From the NCBI RefSeq assembly GCF_000710775.1, contig NZ_JOJP01000001.1, positions 5,342,027-5,406,026 of the forward strand: 64,000 nucleotides of DNA, written 5' to 3'. Position numbers and translations under genes: made by a program. Of this stretch, positions 28,154-37,745 are shown one piece after another (position 1 is the stretch's first letter; the number at the start of each line of letters is the position of its first letter). This stretch comes from Endozoicomonas elysicola (GTDB lineage: Bacteria > Pseudomonadota > Gammaproteobacteria > Pseudomonadales > Endozoicomonadaceae). The notes below the pieces were generated by a model, which was given only the letters and a program-made list of their open reading frames with translations, did not search any database and had not been told where the DNA came from.

Positions 28154-29317
28154 TTATTGCAGCTCCAGATTAATAATATGCAGAAAATACTCCATACCTA
28201 CTGGAATAATATTGTCATTAAAATCGTACTTTGGTGTATGTAAAGCGGCAGAGTTTCCATTGCCAATAAAAGCAAATACACCGGGTACCTGCTCCAGATA
28301 GAATGAAAAGTCTTCAGAGGGGGTCACCGGCTTTATATCCCCATTCCATTGATCCCCAACCGTCAGCCTGGCAGCAGTTTCTGCAATTTTGAATTTCAGT
28401 GAATCATTAACAACGGCTGGATAGCCGTACTTAATATTCACTTCTGCCTCACAGCCATAAACTTCTGCCGTTTTCTGAGCCACCTCTTCAAGTCTTTTAA
28501 AGAGCATAGAGTGTACGTCGTTATCGTACGCGCGACAGGTACCACTCATCACCACTTCAGCAGGGATGACATTCCGCACTGCAGGGTCTCCGGCATTAAT
28601 ATGCGCAATGGACAACACGGCAGCCTCAACCGGCGATACATTCCGACTGATGATCGACTGCATATTGGTGATAACAGCACCCAGGGTAACGGTTGGATCC
28701 GTCGTCTGGTGAGGCATGGCCCCATGACCACCAGTACCTCGGATAATGACTGTCCATGAGCCGCCACACGCCATCAGTGGTCCTGGTCGGCTGGCAATGG
28801 ATCCCAGCTCAAGCCCTGGCCAGTTGTGAATTCCATAGACACAGTCAATCTCAGGAAATTGCTCAAACAGTCCGCCTTTTACCACTTCACGAGCTCCACC
28901 ATACCGCTCTTCAGCAGGCTGAAAGAGCATATGGACCTTGCCACTGAAATCGCGATGATGTGAAAGGTAGGAGGCAACCCCAAGCATGATGGCGGTATGC
29001 CCATCATGCCCACACCCGTGCATTACGCCTGGATTTTCTGAAGCGTATGACAGGCCAGTATCCTCTTCAAGAAGCAGGGCATCCATATCGCAGCGCAACA
29101 AAATTTCTCGTCCCGGATGCATGCCTTCAATGGTGGCTACCAGCCCCGTCTTACCAAAACCGTCAGTAATAACAGCAGCCGTCTCTTTCAAAGCACCAGT
29201 AATCAATTCGGCAGTACGAACTTCTTGAAACCCAGTTTCTGGATACCGGTGAATGGCATGGCGATATTCAACCATGCCCCTGGATATCTCAGCGATAAGA
29301 TCCCTGTTTATGATCAT
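28154..29317 (-). CDS. M20D-family amidohydrolase (hippurate/N-acyl-amino-acid hydrolase type)
   Basis: This is a cytoplasmic di-zinc amidohydrolase of about 387 residues. The frame extends upstream to 29389 but that part runs through a hairpin, so ATG 29317 is preferred. Motifs: DMDALLLEED, MHGCGHDGHTA (metal ligands), PAEERYGGAREVVKGGLF, GIHNWPGLELGSI, and GGHGAMPHQTTDPT of the lid domain. Family members remove acyl or peptidyl groups from amino acids. In the neighbourhood of DcuC and IadA it probably belongs to peptide or amino-acid salvage rather than to glycan use. The precise substrate is unknown. Confidence 0.85.
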   Translation of the reverse strand: MIINRDLIAEISRGMVEYRHAIHRYPETGFQEVRTAELITGALKETAAVITDGFGKTGLVATIEGMHPGREILLRCDMDALLLEEDTGLSYASENPGVMHGCGHDGHTAIMLGVASYLSHHRDFSGKVHMLFQPAEERYGGAREVVKGGLFEQFPEIDCVYGIHNWPGLELGSIASRPGPLMACGGSWTVIIRGTGGHGAMPHQTTDPTVTLGAVITNMQSIISRNVSPVEAAVLSIAHINAGDPAVRNVIPAEVVMSGTCRAYDNDVHSMLFKRLEEVAQKTAEVYGCEAEVNIKYGYPAVVNDSLKFKIAETAARLTVGDQWNGDIKPVTPSEDFSFYLEQVPGVFAFIGNGNSAALHTPKYDFNDNIIPVGMEYFLHIINLELQ

Positions 29318-29354
29318 CAGAAGAATACCGTTTTCAAACGAATGGCGTTGGAAT

Positions 29355-29387
29355 GGCTGCGCCTCAGCAAGGAATGCGAGCGCAGCC
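29355..29387. other. Hairpin GGCTGCGC/GCGCAGCC upstream of the amidohydrolase
   Basis: The perfect 8-bp arms at 29355-29362 and 29380-29387 have a 17-nt loop, 38 bp before ATG 29317. They lie inside the unlikely N-terminal extension. A leader-RNA structure or a second transcription stop is possible. Confidence 0.4.
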
Positions 29388-29394
29388 AAGAGGA

Positions 29395-29414
29395 AAGAAG
29401 CCAGGAGGCTTCTT
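29395..29414 (-). terminator. Terminator-like hairpin after dcuC
   Basis: The stem AAGAAGCC/GGCTTCTT with a 4-nt loop begins just after the dcuC stop (29418). On the minus strand it is followed by a T/C-rich tract (TCCTCTT). Confidence 0.6.
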
Positions 29415-29417
29415 GCA

Positions 29418-30773
29418 TTAAAGGGTGAGCAGGAGGGACATTCCAGTAGATACTACCAGAGCAACCACCATTACCGGAGCAGTACGTTTGACGATATCAA
29501 AAGGACTGACGCCAGCAATACCGGCAACACCGATAATAACGCCCGCAATAGGCGACATTGAGCGTGCAATACCAGAACCCAGCTGCATTGGCAGCAGCAT
29601 GGCAATAGGACCAACACCCACTTTGGCAGCAATATCCGGAACCAGGGCAGCAAAGCTGAAGAACGGTGCATTACCTGAGCCCATCAGAATGGAGAACAGG
29701 GCGATAACAACCACCATAATGACAACCAGCACAGCCACAGGAATGGATGCTGAGGTTGCCGCATTAATGGCGGTATCCAGAATACCAATGGTTTTCAGGC
29801 CATGGGCAAATACCTGGCCAGCCACAATCAGGGTAATAACACGGGCAAACGCATTACCCATGCCATCAAAGTACACCAGCAAAGAGCCCAGAGTCTCTTT
29901 AGCGCCCTTGCGAATGACTTCGCAAAGCAATGCGATGGTCACAGAAAGAAACATCGCGGTGGCGATATCGATTTTGACCGAAGAAATAACCATCTTGCTG
30001 AAGGTGAAAATCAGGACCAGTGGCACCAGGGGCAGCAGGCAGTACCAGATAGGTGCTTCTTTATCTTTAACGTCTACTTCAACATCCTGTGAGTACTCAG
30101 CGCCATGCCCCTTGGCGTCATAATAACGCTGAACAAAGAAATGCATAATGGCAATGGCAATCGCAGTTACACCACCCACCAGGAACTGGTAGTTCATAAA
30201 GTATTCGGTAACATCCATGCCAGAGTTGGTAGCGGCCATGACCGAGTTACCAGAGGCAGGTCCCAGGTCCAGACATGCAGAAGTCGCAATAACAGCGACT
30301 GCTGAAACCTTACTCACACCCAGCTTTGTCAGCACCGGATACAGCGTAACCATCAGCAGCAGGCCAAGTCCTGCAGCACTGGGAATAAAGACATTAAGTA
30401 ACTGACCTGCCAGATAACCCAGCGCAAGCACCATGTAGGGGGACTGAAACTTCTGCAGTGGTTTCAGCGTCACCTGCACAAGTACCTGAGATGCGCCAAT
30501 ATGATCCATGTACTTTGCAAAACCCGCAACCGCCATGATGTAGAGGCCAAGCCCGGCAACAGTCGAACTCATTTTCACTTTGATAAAGGTAAACAGGTCC
30601 AGCAGGATAGAGCCACTGCTTTGAGATTCAGCCAGAGGGACACCGGTTCCGCCGACAATGGCACCAATCAATAGCAGAAGACCACCAAAGAAGAGTACGG
30701 CCTGTGGATTGTATTTCCTGAAAATCAGGAACCCTGTTATAAAAATAACGGCCAGACTGAACATCGTCGTCAT
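29418..30773 (-). CDS. dcuC: DcuC-family C4-dicarboxylate carrier
   Basis: This inner-membrane transporter has 451 residues and about 12 hydrophobic segments. Motifs LLNVFIPSAAGLGLLLMVTLYP, GPASGNSVMAA and MGSGNAPFFSFAALVP fit the DcuC family (E. coli DcuC is close to this length). It would exchange or excrete C4-dicarboxylates such as succinate, fumarate or aspartate, mainly under anaerobic conditions. It sits between iadA and the amidohydrolase, so aspartate freed by those enzymes could feed fumarate/succinate exchange. Substrate choice is inferred. Confidence 0.85.
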   Translation of the reverse strand: MTTMFSLAVIFITGFLIFRKYNPQAVLFFGGLLLLIGAIVGGTGVPLAESQSSGSILLDLFTFIKVKMSSTVAGLGLYIMAVAGFAKYMDHIGASQVLVQVTLKPLQKFQSPYMVLALGYLAGQLLNVFIPSAAGLGLLLMVTLYPVLTKLGVSKVSAVAVIATSACLDLGPASGNSVMAATNSGMDVTEYFMNYQFLVGGVTAIAIAIMHFFVQRYYDAKGHGAEYSQDVEVDVKDKEAPIWYCLLPLVPLVLIFTFSKMVISSVKIDIATAMFLSVTIALLCEVIRKGAKETLGSLLVYFDGMGNAFARVITLIVAGQVFAHGLKTIGILDTAINAATSASIPVAVLVVIMVVVIALFSILMGSGNAPFFSFAALVPDIAAKVGVGPIAMLLPMQLGSGIARSMSPIAGVIIGVAGIAGVSPFDIVKRTAPVMVVALVVSTGMSLLLTL

Positions 30774-30851
30774 AGATTATCCCCCCATTACTATGAATGT
30801 TTTATCGCTTATCCCTCTGCTATCGCGCAGGAATCATGGAAAGCAGACAAT

Positions 30852-30882
30852 AAAAAAGCCCGGCTTTTGACGTCAAAAGCCG
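30852..30882 (-). terminator. Rho-independent terminator of iadA
   Basis: The perfect palindrome at 30861-30882 (CGGCTTTTGAC/GTCAAAAGCCG) is followed on the minus strand by GGCTTTTTTA. It separates iadA from dcuC, so the latter has its own promoter in 30774-30851. Confidence 0.9.
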
Positions 30883-30945
30883 TCGCAGAATCAGATACAG
30901 GAAACGCTTATCGGAAAGAGCGAATCATCAGCCACTCATCGCCAT

Positions 30946-32085
30946 TTATTCTTCAAAATTGCCGGCAACAAGCAGCTCGTTGTTGTGCATCATCACGTTT
31001 CCTTTAGCGATGACGCTGTTTAGCGTGAAATCGTCATTAAACAGACAGATATCCGCATCTTGACCAACCTCAATGCGTCCTTTGCTGATACCCAGAGAGC
31101 TGGCGACATTGGCCGTCATCATGGCAATGGCCTGTTCCGGGCAAATCCCCTGATCAATCATCAGCGGTAATAAAAGAAGGTTACTGTCAACAGCTGCAGC
31201 AGTGAGACCACTGATCTCCCCCCGCTCATTGAATTTTGGCAGGCTGCCGTTACCATCCGAACTGATGGTAATCTGGCTGGCGGACACACCGGATTCAAGG
31301 GCCAGCTTCACAGCCTGTTCAGGTGGGGTAAAACGACTTCCGCCGGATGTGATGTCGATAAAGCCGCCCTTATGAGCAAACTTGATCGCCTCACCAAAAA
31401 GGTTTTCTGTACGGGCAACATGTGTCGGAGAGATGTGCTGAACAGGCATCCCCATTGCCATCAGTTCATCAACCTGTGCAAAGGGCTGTGGCAATCCCCC
31501 CATATGGATATGAAGCACCCCTTTTTTACCGGCCAGCAGACTGGCAATACGAATATCAGAAACGATTCTTGCCAGTTCCTGAGTGGTTGGAAAAGAGCTT
31601 CGATGGTCGGCCAGAGCGATCTTGACACCGAGAATGGCCGGAATAAACGTCAGGTCATCACGGATTGATCCGGTAATTGTTTTGGTTGGCACCTCGTAGG
31701 AACCCGTGTGCATGTAAGCAGTGATACCTTCCGCTGTCAGGGCCGCAGCCTTGGCGTACAAATCTTTTGGTGAGCGTGAGATGCCATCAGTACCCAGTAC
31801 ACCAACGGTTGTGGTTGTCCCGGCCTTAATCAGTTTGGTCAGCGTTACCTGGGGTGTACGACTGCTGAAGCCTGCCTCACCACCGCCCCCGGTAAGATGT
31901 ATATGCTGGTCAATCAAGCCCGGAGTAATGGGTTTTCCCTTACAGTCGATGACCTTTATATTATCAAGACCGCTAATGTTCAGTTCCGTTTCTATTGCCA
32001 GAATCTTCCCTTGGCCAAGCAAGATATCTGACTTACCCACATACTCGGGCTTATAGAGATTTGTATTTTTCAGAATAGTAAACAT
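30946..32085 (-). CDS. iadA: Isoaspartyl dipeptidase
   Basis: IadA hydrolyses beta-aspartyl (isoaspartyl) dipeptides in the cytoplasm. It has 379 residues of the amidohydrolase superfamily with two metals. Motifs: DQHIHLTGGGGEAGF, AGTTTTVGVLGTDGISR, the YEVPTKTITGSIRDDL stretch, GVKIALADHRSS, HIHMGGLP, ISPTHVAR and ISSDGNGSLP. All match the E. coli enzyme as I remember it. It is divergent from a LysR gene that probably regulates it. Confidence 0.93.
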   Translation of the reverse strand: MFTILKNTNLYKPEYVGKSDILLGQGKILAIETELNISGLDNIKVIDCKGKPITPGLIDQHIHLTGGGGEAGFSSRTPQVTLTKLIKAGTTTTVGVLGTDGISRSPKDLYAKAAALTAEGITAYMHTGSYEVPTKTITGSIRDDLTFIPAILGVKIALADHRSSFPTTQELARIVSDIRIASLLAGKKGVLHIHMGGLPQPFAQVDELMAMGMPVQHISPTHVARTENLFGEAIKFAHKGGFIDITSGGSRFTPPEQAVKLALESGVSASQITISSDGNGSLPKFNERGEISGLTAAAVDSNLLLLPLMIDQGICPEQAIAMMTANVASSLGISKGRIEVGQDADICLFNDDFTLNSVIAKGNVMMHNNELLVAGNFEE

Positions 32086-32117
32086 AACTTTTCTTGGCTT
32101 GATAAAGAGTCAAAACC

Positions 32118-32136
32118 ACTATTGATAATCAAAAGT
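32118..32136. promoter_or_regulatory. Probable LysR operator between iadA and lysR
   Basis: The near-perfect 19-bp palindrome ACTATTGATAATCAAAAGT lies in the 180-bp divergent gap. Two opposed pairs outside the centre mismatch. Position and symmetry suit a LysR-type operator. It is not an FNR box because the half-sites are 1 bp rather than 4 bp apart. Confidence 0.5.
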
Positions 32137-32265
32137 AGAGGTAAGAATTCGTGGTCAAATAGAAAACGGGATTGAGCATACCCTTACATTTTATAAAAGT
32201 ATTTTGTTTTCCATTGCTAATTGTGAATAATGTTATTCATCGGAAACATAGGTGTAATTGATTCA

Positions 32266-33171
32266 ATGTCTTCTCTGGAATTCAAATGGCTGGATGATTT
32301 TATAAGTCTTAAAGAGCTGGGTAACTTTTCGGCAGCAGCTACCGCAAGACACGTGACTCAATCCGCTTTCAGCCGACGTATCCAGGCATTAGAACTCTGG
32401 GTAGGTGTACCTTTATTTGACAGAACTTCTTACCCAATAAAGCTGACGGAGGACGGCGAAAAGTTTGTTCCCTATGTTGAAAAGATGCTGCAACTCATAC
32501 GGGAAACCAATAATGATTTTTCTCAGGCATCCCTTAGGACGGATAACTCTGTTCGGGTGGTCTGTCTGCACTCCTTCGCACTGAATCTTCTGCCAAACCT
32601 GTTTAACAAGGCAGGTAAGATGCTTGAGGGGCTGAATTTTTCGCTGACCCCTTCCATACAGGGGATCGACAACCATTTTCAGGCATTGCTGGATAATGCC
32701 TGTGACGCTATATTTGTCTATGACACCCAAGGCATGCGCCCTTCATACATCCTTGAAGATAAGGTGGAGCGCATGCTCGTCTCTACCACCCGAATCATTC
32801 CCGTTATAGCTCCGGAGCTCAGGAAAAACATCTCCCACTACCAGCCTATGCCCTATCTTGCCTATTCAAAGCAGACCTTCTTATACGGTGTCGTTAATTC
32901 AGTGGTAGAAGAAAACAAATTCAGATTTGAACAGGTTTTTGAAACGACCCTGAGTGAATCCCTGATTAAAATGGCAATAAATGGTGCGGGTATTGCCTGG
33001 GCACCAACTCATGCCATTAAAGAAGAGCTGGAGAAAGGAATATTGATTCCCGCTTTCCCAAGAGAAAAAAAGTTTGAAATACCTCTTGATATTGTTTGTT
33101 ATCGATCAAGAGAATCAAAAAGAGAGGCTGTCAATCTTTTCTGGTCAACAATAAAAACAATATCCCAATAA
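32266..33171 (+). CDS. LysR-family transcriptional regulator
   Basis: This is a DNA-binding regulator of about 301 residues from ATG 32266, with AGGTG 11 nt upstream; an earlier ATG at 32230 is possible. The N-terminal winged helix-turn-helix is LKELGNFSAAATARHVTQSAFSRRIQALE, ending GVPLFDRT. A periplasmic-binding-like effector domain follows. It is divergent from iadA and a strong candidate to control iadA and perhaps dcuC. Confidence 0.9.
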   Translation: MSSLEFKWLDDFISLKELGNFSAAATARHVTQSAFSRRIQALELWVGVPLFDRTSYPIKLTEDGEKFVPYVEKMLQLIRETNNDFSQASLRTDNSVRVVCLHSFALNLLPNLFNKAGKMLEGLNFSLTPSIQGIDNHFQALLDNACDAIFVYDTQGMRPSYILEDKVERMLVSTTRIIPVIAPELRKNISHYQPMPYLAYSKQTFLYGVVNSVVEENKFRFEQVFETTLSESLIKMAINGAGIAWAPTHAIKEELEKGILIPAFPREKKFEIPLDIVCYRSRESKREAVNLFWSTIKTISQ

Positions 33172-33218
33172 TAAAAATAGTGACAGATATCAAAGACAGT
33201 GATTATTTTTTTAAACAT

Positions 33219-33245
33219 AAAAGCCGTCTTTGATTCAAGTCAAAG
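33219..33245 (-). terminator. Terminator of the dermatan/chondroitin lyase operon
   Basis: The hairpin CTTTGA/TCAAAG (33228-33245) is followed on the minus strand by ACGGCTTTT. It lies 23 bp past the sulfatase stop. Its core happens to match the FNR-box consensus but it is in a convergent gap. Confidence 0.6.
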
Positions 33246-33267
33246 AATGAGAGTTCTTCTTTTAACG

Positions 33268-34668
33268 TTACCCTTTTTCTTTTTTATTAACACGCAAAGG
33301 GCGAATCACTGGATCGATCAGCTCTTCAGCCCATGCCTCCATTTGCTGTTTTTTTCGGGAAAACATCGCTTTATTTTCTTCAACCAGATTATTCTTTTCA
33401 CTAGGGTCCATTTTCAAGTCATACAGATGATCTCCGTACTTCCTGGAATGCATCACTTTTAAATCGCCCTGACGCATCGCCAGAGTGCCTTGATCAAAAC
33501 CTCGCCAGAATAGTACTTCATGTGGCAAATCGCTGTTTTTGCCTGTGATATACGGAATCAGATTAACACCGTCCAATGGGCGCTCTTCGGAAATCGGTGC
33601 ATCAGCCAGACTGGCCAATGTCGCCATAATATCCAGAGAACTGACCGGATGATGATAATCAACACCGGAAGGGATCACTCCCGGCCAGCTGACGGCAAAC
33701 GGCACATGAATTCCTCCTTCAAAGTACTCACCTTTACTCCCTCTTAACGGTGCATTGTTTGAAGCATTTTTCCGCGAGCCACCATTATCTGACAGGAAAA
33801 ACACCAGGGTATTGTCGTCAATATCCAGCTGTTCAAGCGTATCAAGCACCCGGCCAACACCGTCGTCCACCGCTGTTATCATGGCTGCATAGGTACGACG
33901 ATTTTTATCCCTGATGTGTCGATTCCGTTTCAGATACTCACTTGTCGCCTGTAATGGCGTATGAGGCGCATTGTAGGCCAGGTACAGGAAAAACGGGTTA
34001 TCCTGCTCCCGTTCAATAAAGCTGACCGCTTCGTTGGACAGCTCATCAGTCAGGTACTCATCAATATCAATACGCTGATGGTTCTGCATGATCTTTGTTC
34101 GATACCAAGCATTCTCTTTCACAGCTTCATCAATCGAGTCGACAGTCAGCTCTTCAGGAAAGTAGCGATGCCCGCCCGATAAAAAACCATAAAAATAGTC
34201 AAAACCCCGTTTATTGGGATGAAATACCGGGTGTGCTCCCATATGCCACTTACCAATGATGGCCGAGGTATAACCTACCGGCTGCAGTACTTCAGAGATC
34301 ATTTTCTCCGATACCGGCAGGCCCGCACGGGGATCAGCTGGGTCAATCACCGGGTTACGGCCAAAACCAAAACGGTCCTGGTAGCGTCCGGTCAATAACC
34401 CGGCACGGCTGGGACCACACACCGAAAAAGTGACATAGCCATTGGTGAACCGGGTGCCTTCGTCGGCGATCCGGTCAATATTCGGAGTAGCAATATCCTG
34501 ACTGCCATTAAACCCGACATCCGCATAGCCCTGATCGTCCGTCAGAATGACAATAAAGTTTGGCGGTTTCAGGGAAGCGGATGACGGGAGGTTTGATGGT
34601 TCGGCAGCTGACGTCAGGACGGAGCAGCTCATCACTGCTGCCAGCAAGTGTTTTTTGAGTATGGCCAT
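33268..34668 (-). CDS. S1-family sulfatase, Sec-exported
   Basis: This is a periplasmic formylglycine sulfatase of 466 residues. A short signal peptide (LLAAVMSCSVLTSAA) precedes the core. Motifs: FIVILTDDQGYADVG (metal), C-G-P-S-R at Cys84 (formylglycine site), GKWHMG and FFLSDNGGSRKN. The layout recalls N-acetylgalactosamine-4- or 6-sulfatases and arylsulfatase A, but the position it acts on cannot be read from the sequence. It is the last gene of the operon with PL6 and PL8 lyases. That context points to chondroitin or dermatan sulfate. Confidence 0.88.
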   Translation of the reverse strand: MAILKKHLLAAVMSCSVLTSAAEPSNLPSSASLKPPNFIVILTDDQGYADVGFNGSQDIATPNIDRIADEGTRFTNGYVTFSVCGPSRAGLLTGRYQDRFGFGRNPVIDPADPRAGLPVSEKMISEVLQPVGYTSAIIGKWHMGAHPVFHPNKRGFDYFYGFLSGGHRYFPEELTVDSIDEAVKENAWYRTKIMQNHQRIDIDEYLTDELSNEAVSFIEREQDNPFFLYLAYNAPHTPLQATSEYLKRNRHIRDKNRRTYAAMITAVDDGVGRVLDTLEQLDIDDNTLVFFLSDNGGSRKNASNNAPLRGSKGEYFEGGIHVPFAVSWPGVIPSGVDYHHPVSSLDIMATLASLADAPISEERPLDGVNLIPYITGKNSDLPHEVLFWRGFDQGTLAMRQGDLKVMHSRKYGDHLYDLKMDPSEKNNLVEENKAMFSRKKQQMEAWAEELIDPVIRPLRVNKKEKG

Positions 34669-34687
34669 AAACTGTTCTATTGCCAGA

Positions 34688-34721
34688 CAGGTTGATGCCC
34701 CCTTTCGGAAGCACCAACCTG
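34688..34721 (-). other. Intercistronic hairpin between PL8 and sulfatase
   Basis: The 7-bp arms CAGGTTG/CAACCTG enclose 20 nt in the short gap between the PL8 stop (34734) and the sulfatase start (34668). There is no T-run. Confidence 0.45.
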
Positions 34722-34733
34722 CAACACAATGGA

Positions 34734-37700
34734 CTATCCCTGAGTCAGTTTGAACTGAACAGGAATACCGTCTTTCGCCGTAACGACCAATTGCGTACGA
34801 CTGCCCTTGACCACCGCCTTAACGTTATCCATCTCAGTTGCTGTCTTCCAGGCTCCCTTTACGGTCAGGTTAACCTTGACTGGCGCACTGTGCGTTTCGC
34901 GGGTCAGGTTAATATCAGTTGATGCAACACTGATATCCAGACCACTGCCATTCTCCTTCAACAAGGTAATGGAAGGTGTGCCAATCGCCACAACATAGTC
35001 ATCGTTAGGACGCGCCGAACTGAAGGCAACATAGCTGGACACTCCCGTAGCCTTATCAAAGGTTTTGTGGAGGTTCCGCTTCTGCTCGTGCTTATAGGGC
35101 AGCTCACCGCTATCGGCCTGTTTGGCCAGCGACGCCATTTTCTCAGGCGTAGCATCCAGAACCACCATGTACTCGTAGCCGGCTTCATCCGGATTTGCAC
35201 CGTGGTCTACCCATGCCACCGAGAAATCACCTTCGGTTGGCTTTTTGTTCTCGTTGTGGCGGGATTTCTGATGCTGCCGACGAACTTCCACCTTGCTGTC
35301 GCTGACAATCAGATAACCGTTACCATGACCATCCATCAGCCAGTCACCCTGCCCCAGGGTTGCCTGGAATGGAAAATCTTTCACCAGTCGTCCATTTACC
35401 CAGAGCTCATGGACACGATCATTGATCGCGTGTTGGAACAGTGTCGTTTCAGTTGAATGATCTTCCGTATCATTGCTGATATCACTGCCCGCCATGACCA
35501 GACGGTTATCAATGGCCGTCACAGACTTGAGCATTTCGAAACTGCTGTCGATGTTCTTCAGGTCCTGAACCGGGCCAAGCTTGAAGCCCATGGCACCATA
35601 GCGGTTGTCCAGATTACCACTGCCACTGAAGGTCTCTTCCGAGCGCAGCATCAGCGTGTGCTTCTTAGGGCTATCCAGCTTCTCCAGCGGCAGATGGATG
35701 GTGGTAGCACCCGGCATACGGTTCCAGTCCCATCCATTCTCATCAAACCCTTTATCCGCACGGCTCAGCTCAGGCTGATCACCCATCGGGATAATCTGGG
35801 CGCTGCCATGGCTCTGGTAACGACCATAACGGTTGGCATTGTGGTAAATCTCGGATGACCAGACGTATTTATTGAAGGCCTTGAGAGTGACCATCTTGTC
35901 CGCAAAACGGTGAACACCAAAAGCACCATAGTTATAACTCCAATGTCCCTGGGGCATGGCTTCCGGCATCACCTTTTCACCAAACAGGGAAACGCTGGCG
36001 GTTTCGTCCAGCTCAGCCAGACGCAGATACGTAGCGGCCAGCTCTGCATCCAGCGGCTCACCGGTTTCAGCATTTCCTGCCACGGCCAGCATGCGATAAA
36101 TTTCTTTAATTCCGTGTACGTTGCTGCCCTTGAATGGGCGACGACCGCTGATACCCATGCCAATCTGAGGGTTGGCATAGTTTCGGGCTGCCATGAAGGC
36201 ATTCTTTACATTTTTTCTGGCCGCAGGTGTCAGTTCAAACCCGGTTCCAGAAAGCAATTCAGCAACATGAGCCATGCCGACAAAAGCAGGGAAAGAGTAA
36301 CCCGGATAGTTGCCACGATGGCGGAAGGCGGTGCCATCAGGACGCAAACCATCGTATTCACCGGTCGGAGTCTGAGCCAGGGCTCCAGAAACGAAGCCGC
36401 TGAATTTGTTCAACAGAGCCACACGACGATCAGGGTCTTCTTCCAGCAGCACCATGATCAGGTGCTGGCGTGACAGCGTATTGAAGTAGTCCAGGTTGGA
36501 GCTTTTTTTATTCAGCTCCATATCAAAGCTGTCTTTAAACTCACGGGAATACCACATCAACGCATCATAGGCATCATCAAGCAGACCCGCTTCACGCAGT
36601 ACATCTTCCATGACAAACATGGAGGTATACCAGTCACGGCCGCTGTATCCCCAGTGGTGACTGGTTACCAGTGTACTGCCGGCAACGAAGCCCTGGTTGT
36701 ACAGGTGCTCACTCATCATCACAAACTTGTCTGCCATCTCTTTCTTCAGAGCAGCATCATCGGTTTTGTGATAAATCTGGCCAATCTTCAGCATCAGTTC
36801 TACATAAGGACGGAAGATGAGGTAATCCTTAACCAGCAGCTTGTCATCAGCATCAAGGTGCTTTGGCTGGTAGATTTTAACCTGTTGTCCAGTCAGTACA
36901 TGGCGACCGGTCAACACGCCATCTTCACGCTTAAGCTCAGTATCAGCAAAGTCTTCCCTAACCTTGTTGATGCTTTTTTCAGTCAGTTTGCTGCGACCAA
37001 CATAAAAGTTCTGAAGGGAGGTTTTGATTTTTTGGATATCCTGCAACTGTTCAGGGGTTGCAGCAGGAACGTTATCCGGAATGCCAAAATCAATTTCCGG
37101 CACTTTATTGTCGGTCGTCGTGTGATAGTCACTCCAGTGACGGCGGTCATCGTCAATAGACACCATCAGACGATCAATATAGAACGTACCGCCTTTGGCG
37201 GTATTCGGCGCAATAATCCGCACCGTATCCATGGTGCTGGCTGGCTTGCCACTCATGTCACGGTCAAAACCCTGACCCGGACTGCGCCAGCCATCAAAAT
37301 TCAGTTTCATCTCAAAAGAGGCATTGGTACCGCTACCATTACCAAACTCAAAACGGACGGTCTCATCCATTGGCTGGTCATTATGCAGCCATGCGGAGAA
37401 GAGAGAGATCGCATTACGACCATAGGCATCGGATGCCTCTTTTCTCGGATAAACCCGGAAAGGCTCTGGCAGTTTCAGTTCCAGTACATCTCCAGGCTGC
37501 CAGTCCCAGCGCATGCCCTGACGACCATTGATGTAATAACGGCTGTCCATGCTCAACTTGCCGGATTTGGCCGTTGCCCACGCCGGAACCTTTGCTTCCT
37601 CAAAGGAAACAATCTGCGCCCTGAGCTTTTCGCTGTTGGTCAGCTCACCGCTGGCCATAACGTTCAGGCTGTACATGCCACCCAGCATGCCAGTTACCAT

Positions 37701-37745
37701 GCAGATGGAGGTGGCCAGACGGGTCATTTTTCCAGGTTTTCTCAT
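34734..37745 (-). CDS. PL8 chondroitin sulfate ABC-type lyase
   Basis: This predicted chondroitinase cleaves chondroitin and dermatan sulfate by beta-elimination to unsaturated oligosaccharides. It has 1003 residues from ATG 37745, preceded by GGGAG at 6 nt. The signal peptide ends near LNVMAS. The N-terminal jelly-roll (MKLNFDGWRS), helical toroid (TSHHWGYSGRDWY, RPDGTAFRHRGNYPGYSF) and C-terminal sandwiches follow Proteus chondroitinase ABC I along the whole length. Catalytic positions are His476, Tyr483, Arg535 and Glu632 (in WSSEIYHNANRYGR). It has no lipobox and no sorting tail, so it is probably periplasmic or secreted. Operon neighbours are a PL6 lyase and two sulfatases. Confidence 0.92.
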   Translation of the reverse strand: MRKPGKMTRLATSICMVTGMLGGMYSLNVMASGELTNSEKLRAQIVSFEEAKVPAWATAKSGKLSMDSRYYINGRQGMRWDWQPGDVLELKLPEPFRVYPRKEASDAYGRNAISLFSAWLHNDQPMDETVRFEFGNGSGTNASFEMKLNFDGWRSPGQGFDRDMSGKPASTMDTVRIIAPNTAKGGTFYIDRLMVSIDDDRRHWSDYHTTTDNKVPEIDFGIPDNVPAATPEQLQDIQKIKTSLQNFYVGRSKLTEKSINKVREDFADTELKREDGVLTGRHVLTGQQVKIYQPKHLDADDKLLVKDYLIFRPYVELMLKIGQIYHKTDDAALKKEMADKFVMMSEHLYNQGFVAGSTLVTSHHWGYSGRDWYTSMFVMEDVLREAGLLDDAYDALMWYSREFKDSFDMELNKKSSNLDYFNTLSRQHLIMVLLEEDPDRRVALLNKFSGFVSGALAQTPTGEYDGLRPDGTAFRHRGNYPGYSFPAFVGMAHVAELLSGTGFELTPAARKNVKNAFMAARNYANPQIGMGISGRRPFKGSNVHGIKEIYRMLAVAGNAETGEPLDAELAATYLRLAELDETASVSLFGEKVMPEAMPQGHWSYNYGAFGVHRFADKMVTLKAFNKYVWSSEIYHNANRYGRYQSHGSAQIIPMGDQPELSRADKGFDENGWDWNRMPGATTIHLPLEKLDSPKKHTLMLRSEETFSGSGNLDNRYGAMGFKLGPVQDLKNIDSSFEMLKSVTAIDNRLVMAGSDISNDTEDHSTETTLFQHAINDRVHELWVNGRLVKDFPFQATLGQGDWLMDGHGNGYLIVSDSKVEVRRQHQKSRHNENKKPTEGDFSVAWVDHGANPDEAGYEYMVVLDATPEKMASLAKQADSGELPYKHEQKRNLHKTFDKATGVSSYVAFSSARPNDDYVVAIGTPSITLLKENGSGLDISVASTDINLTRETHSAPVKVNLTVKGAWKTATEMDNVKAVVKGSRTQLVVTAKDGIPVQFKLTQG

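Noticed and set aside
32121-32131. TTGATAATCAA as a further FNR box
   Set aside because: The half-sites are 1 bp apart instead of 4 bp. It fits a LysR operator better.
33230-33243. Exact match to the FNR-type box (TTGAT-TCAA-GTCAA)
   Set aside because: It lies in a convergent gap downstream of both neighbours and forms the stem of a terminator for the sulfatase gene. It is not counted in the regulon.
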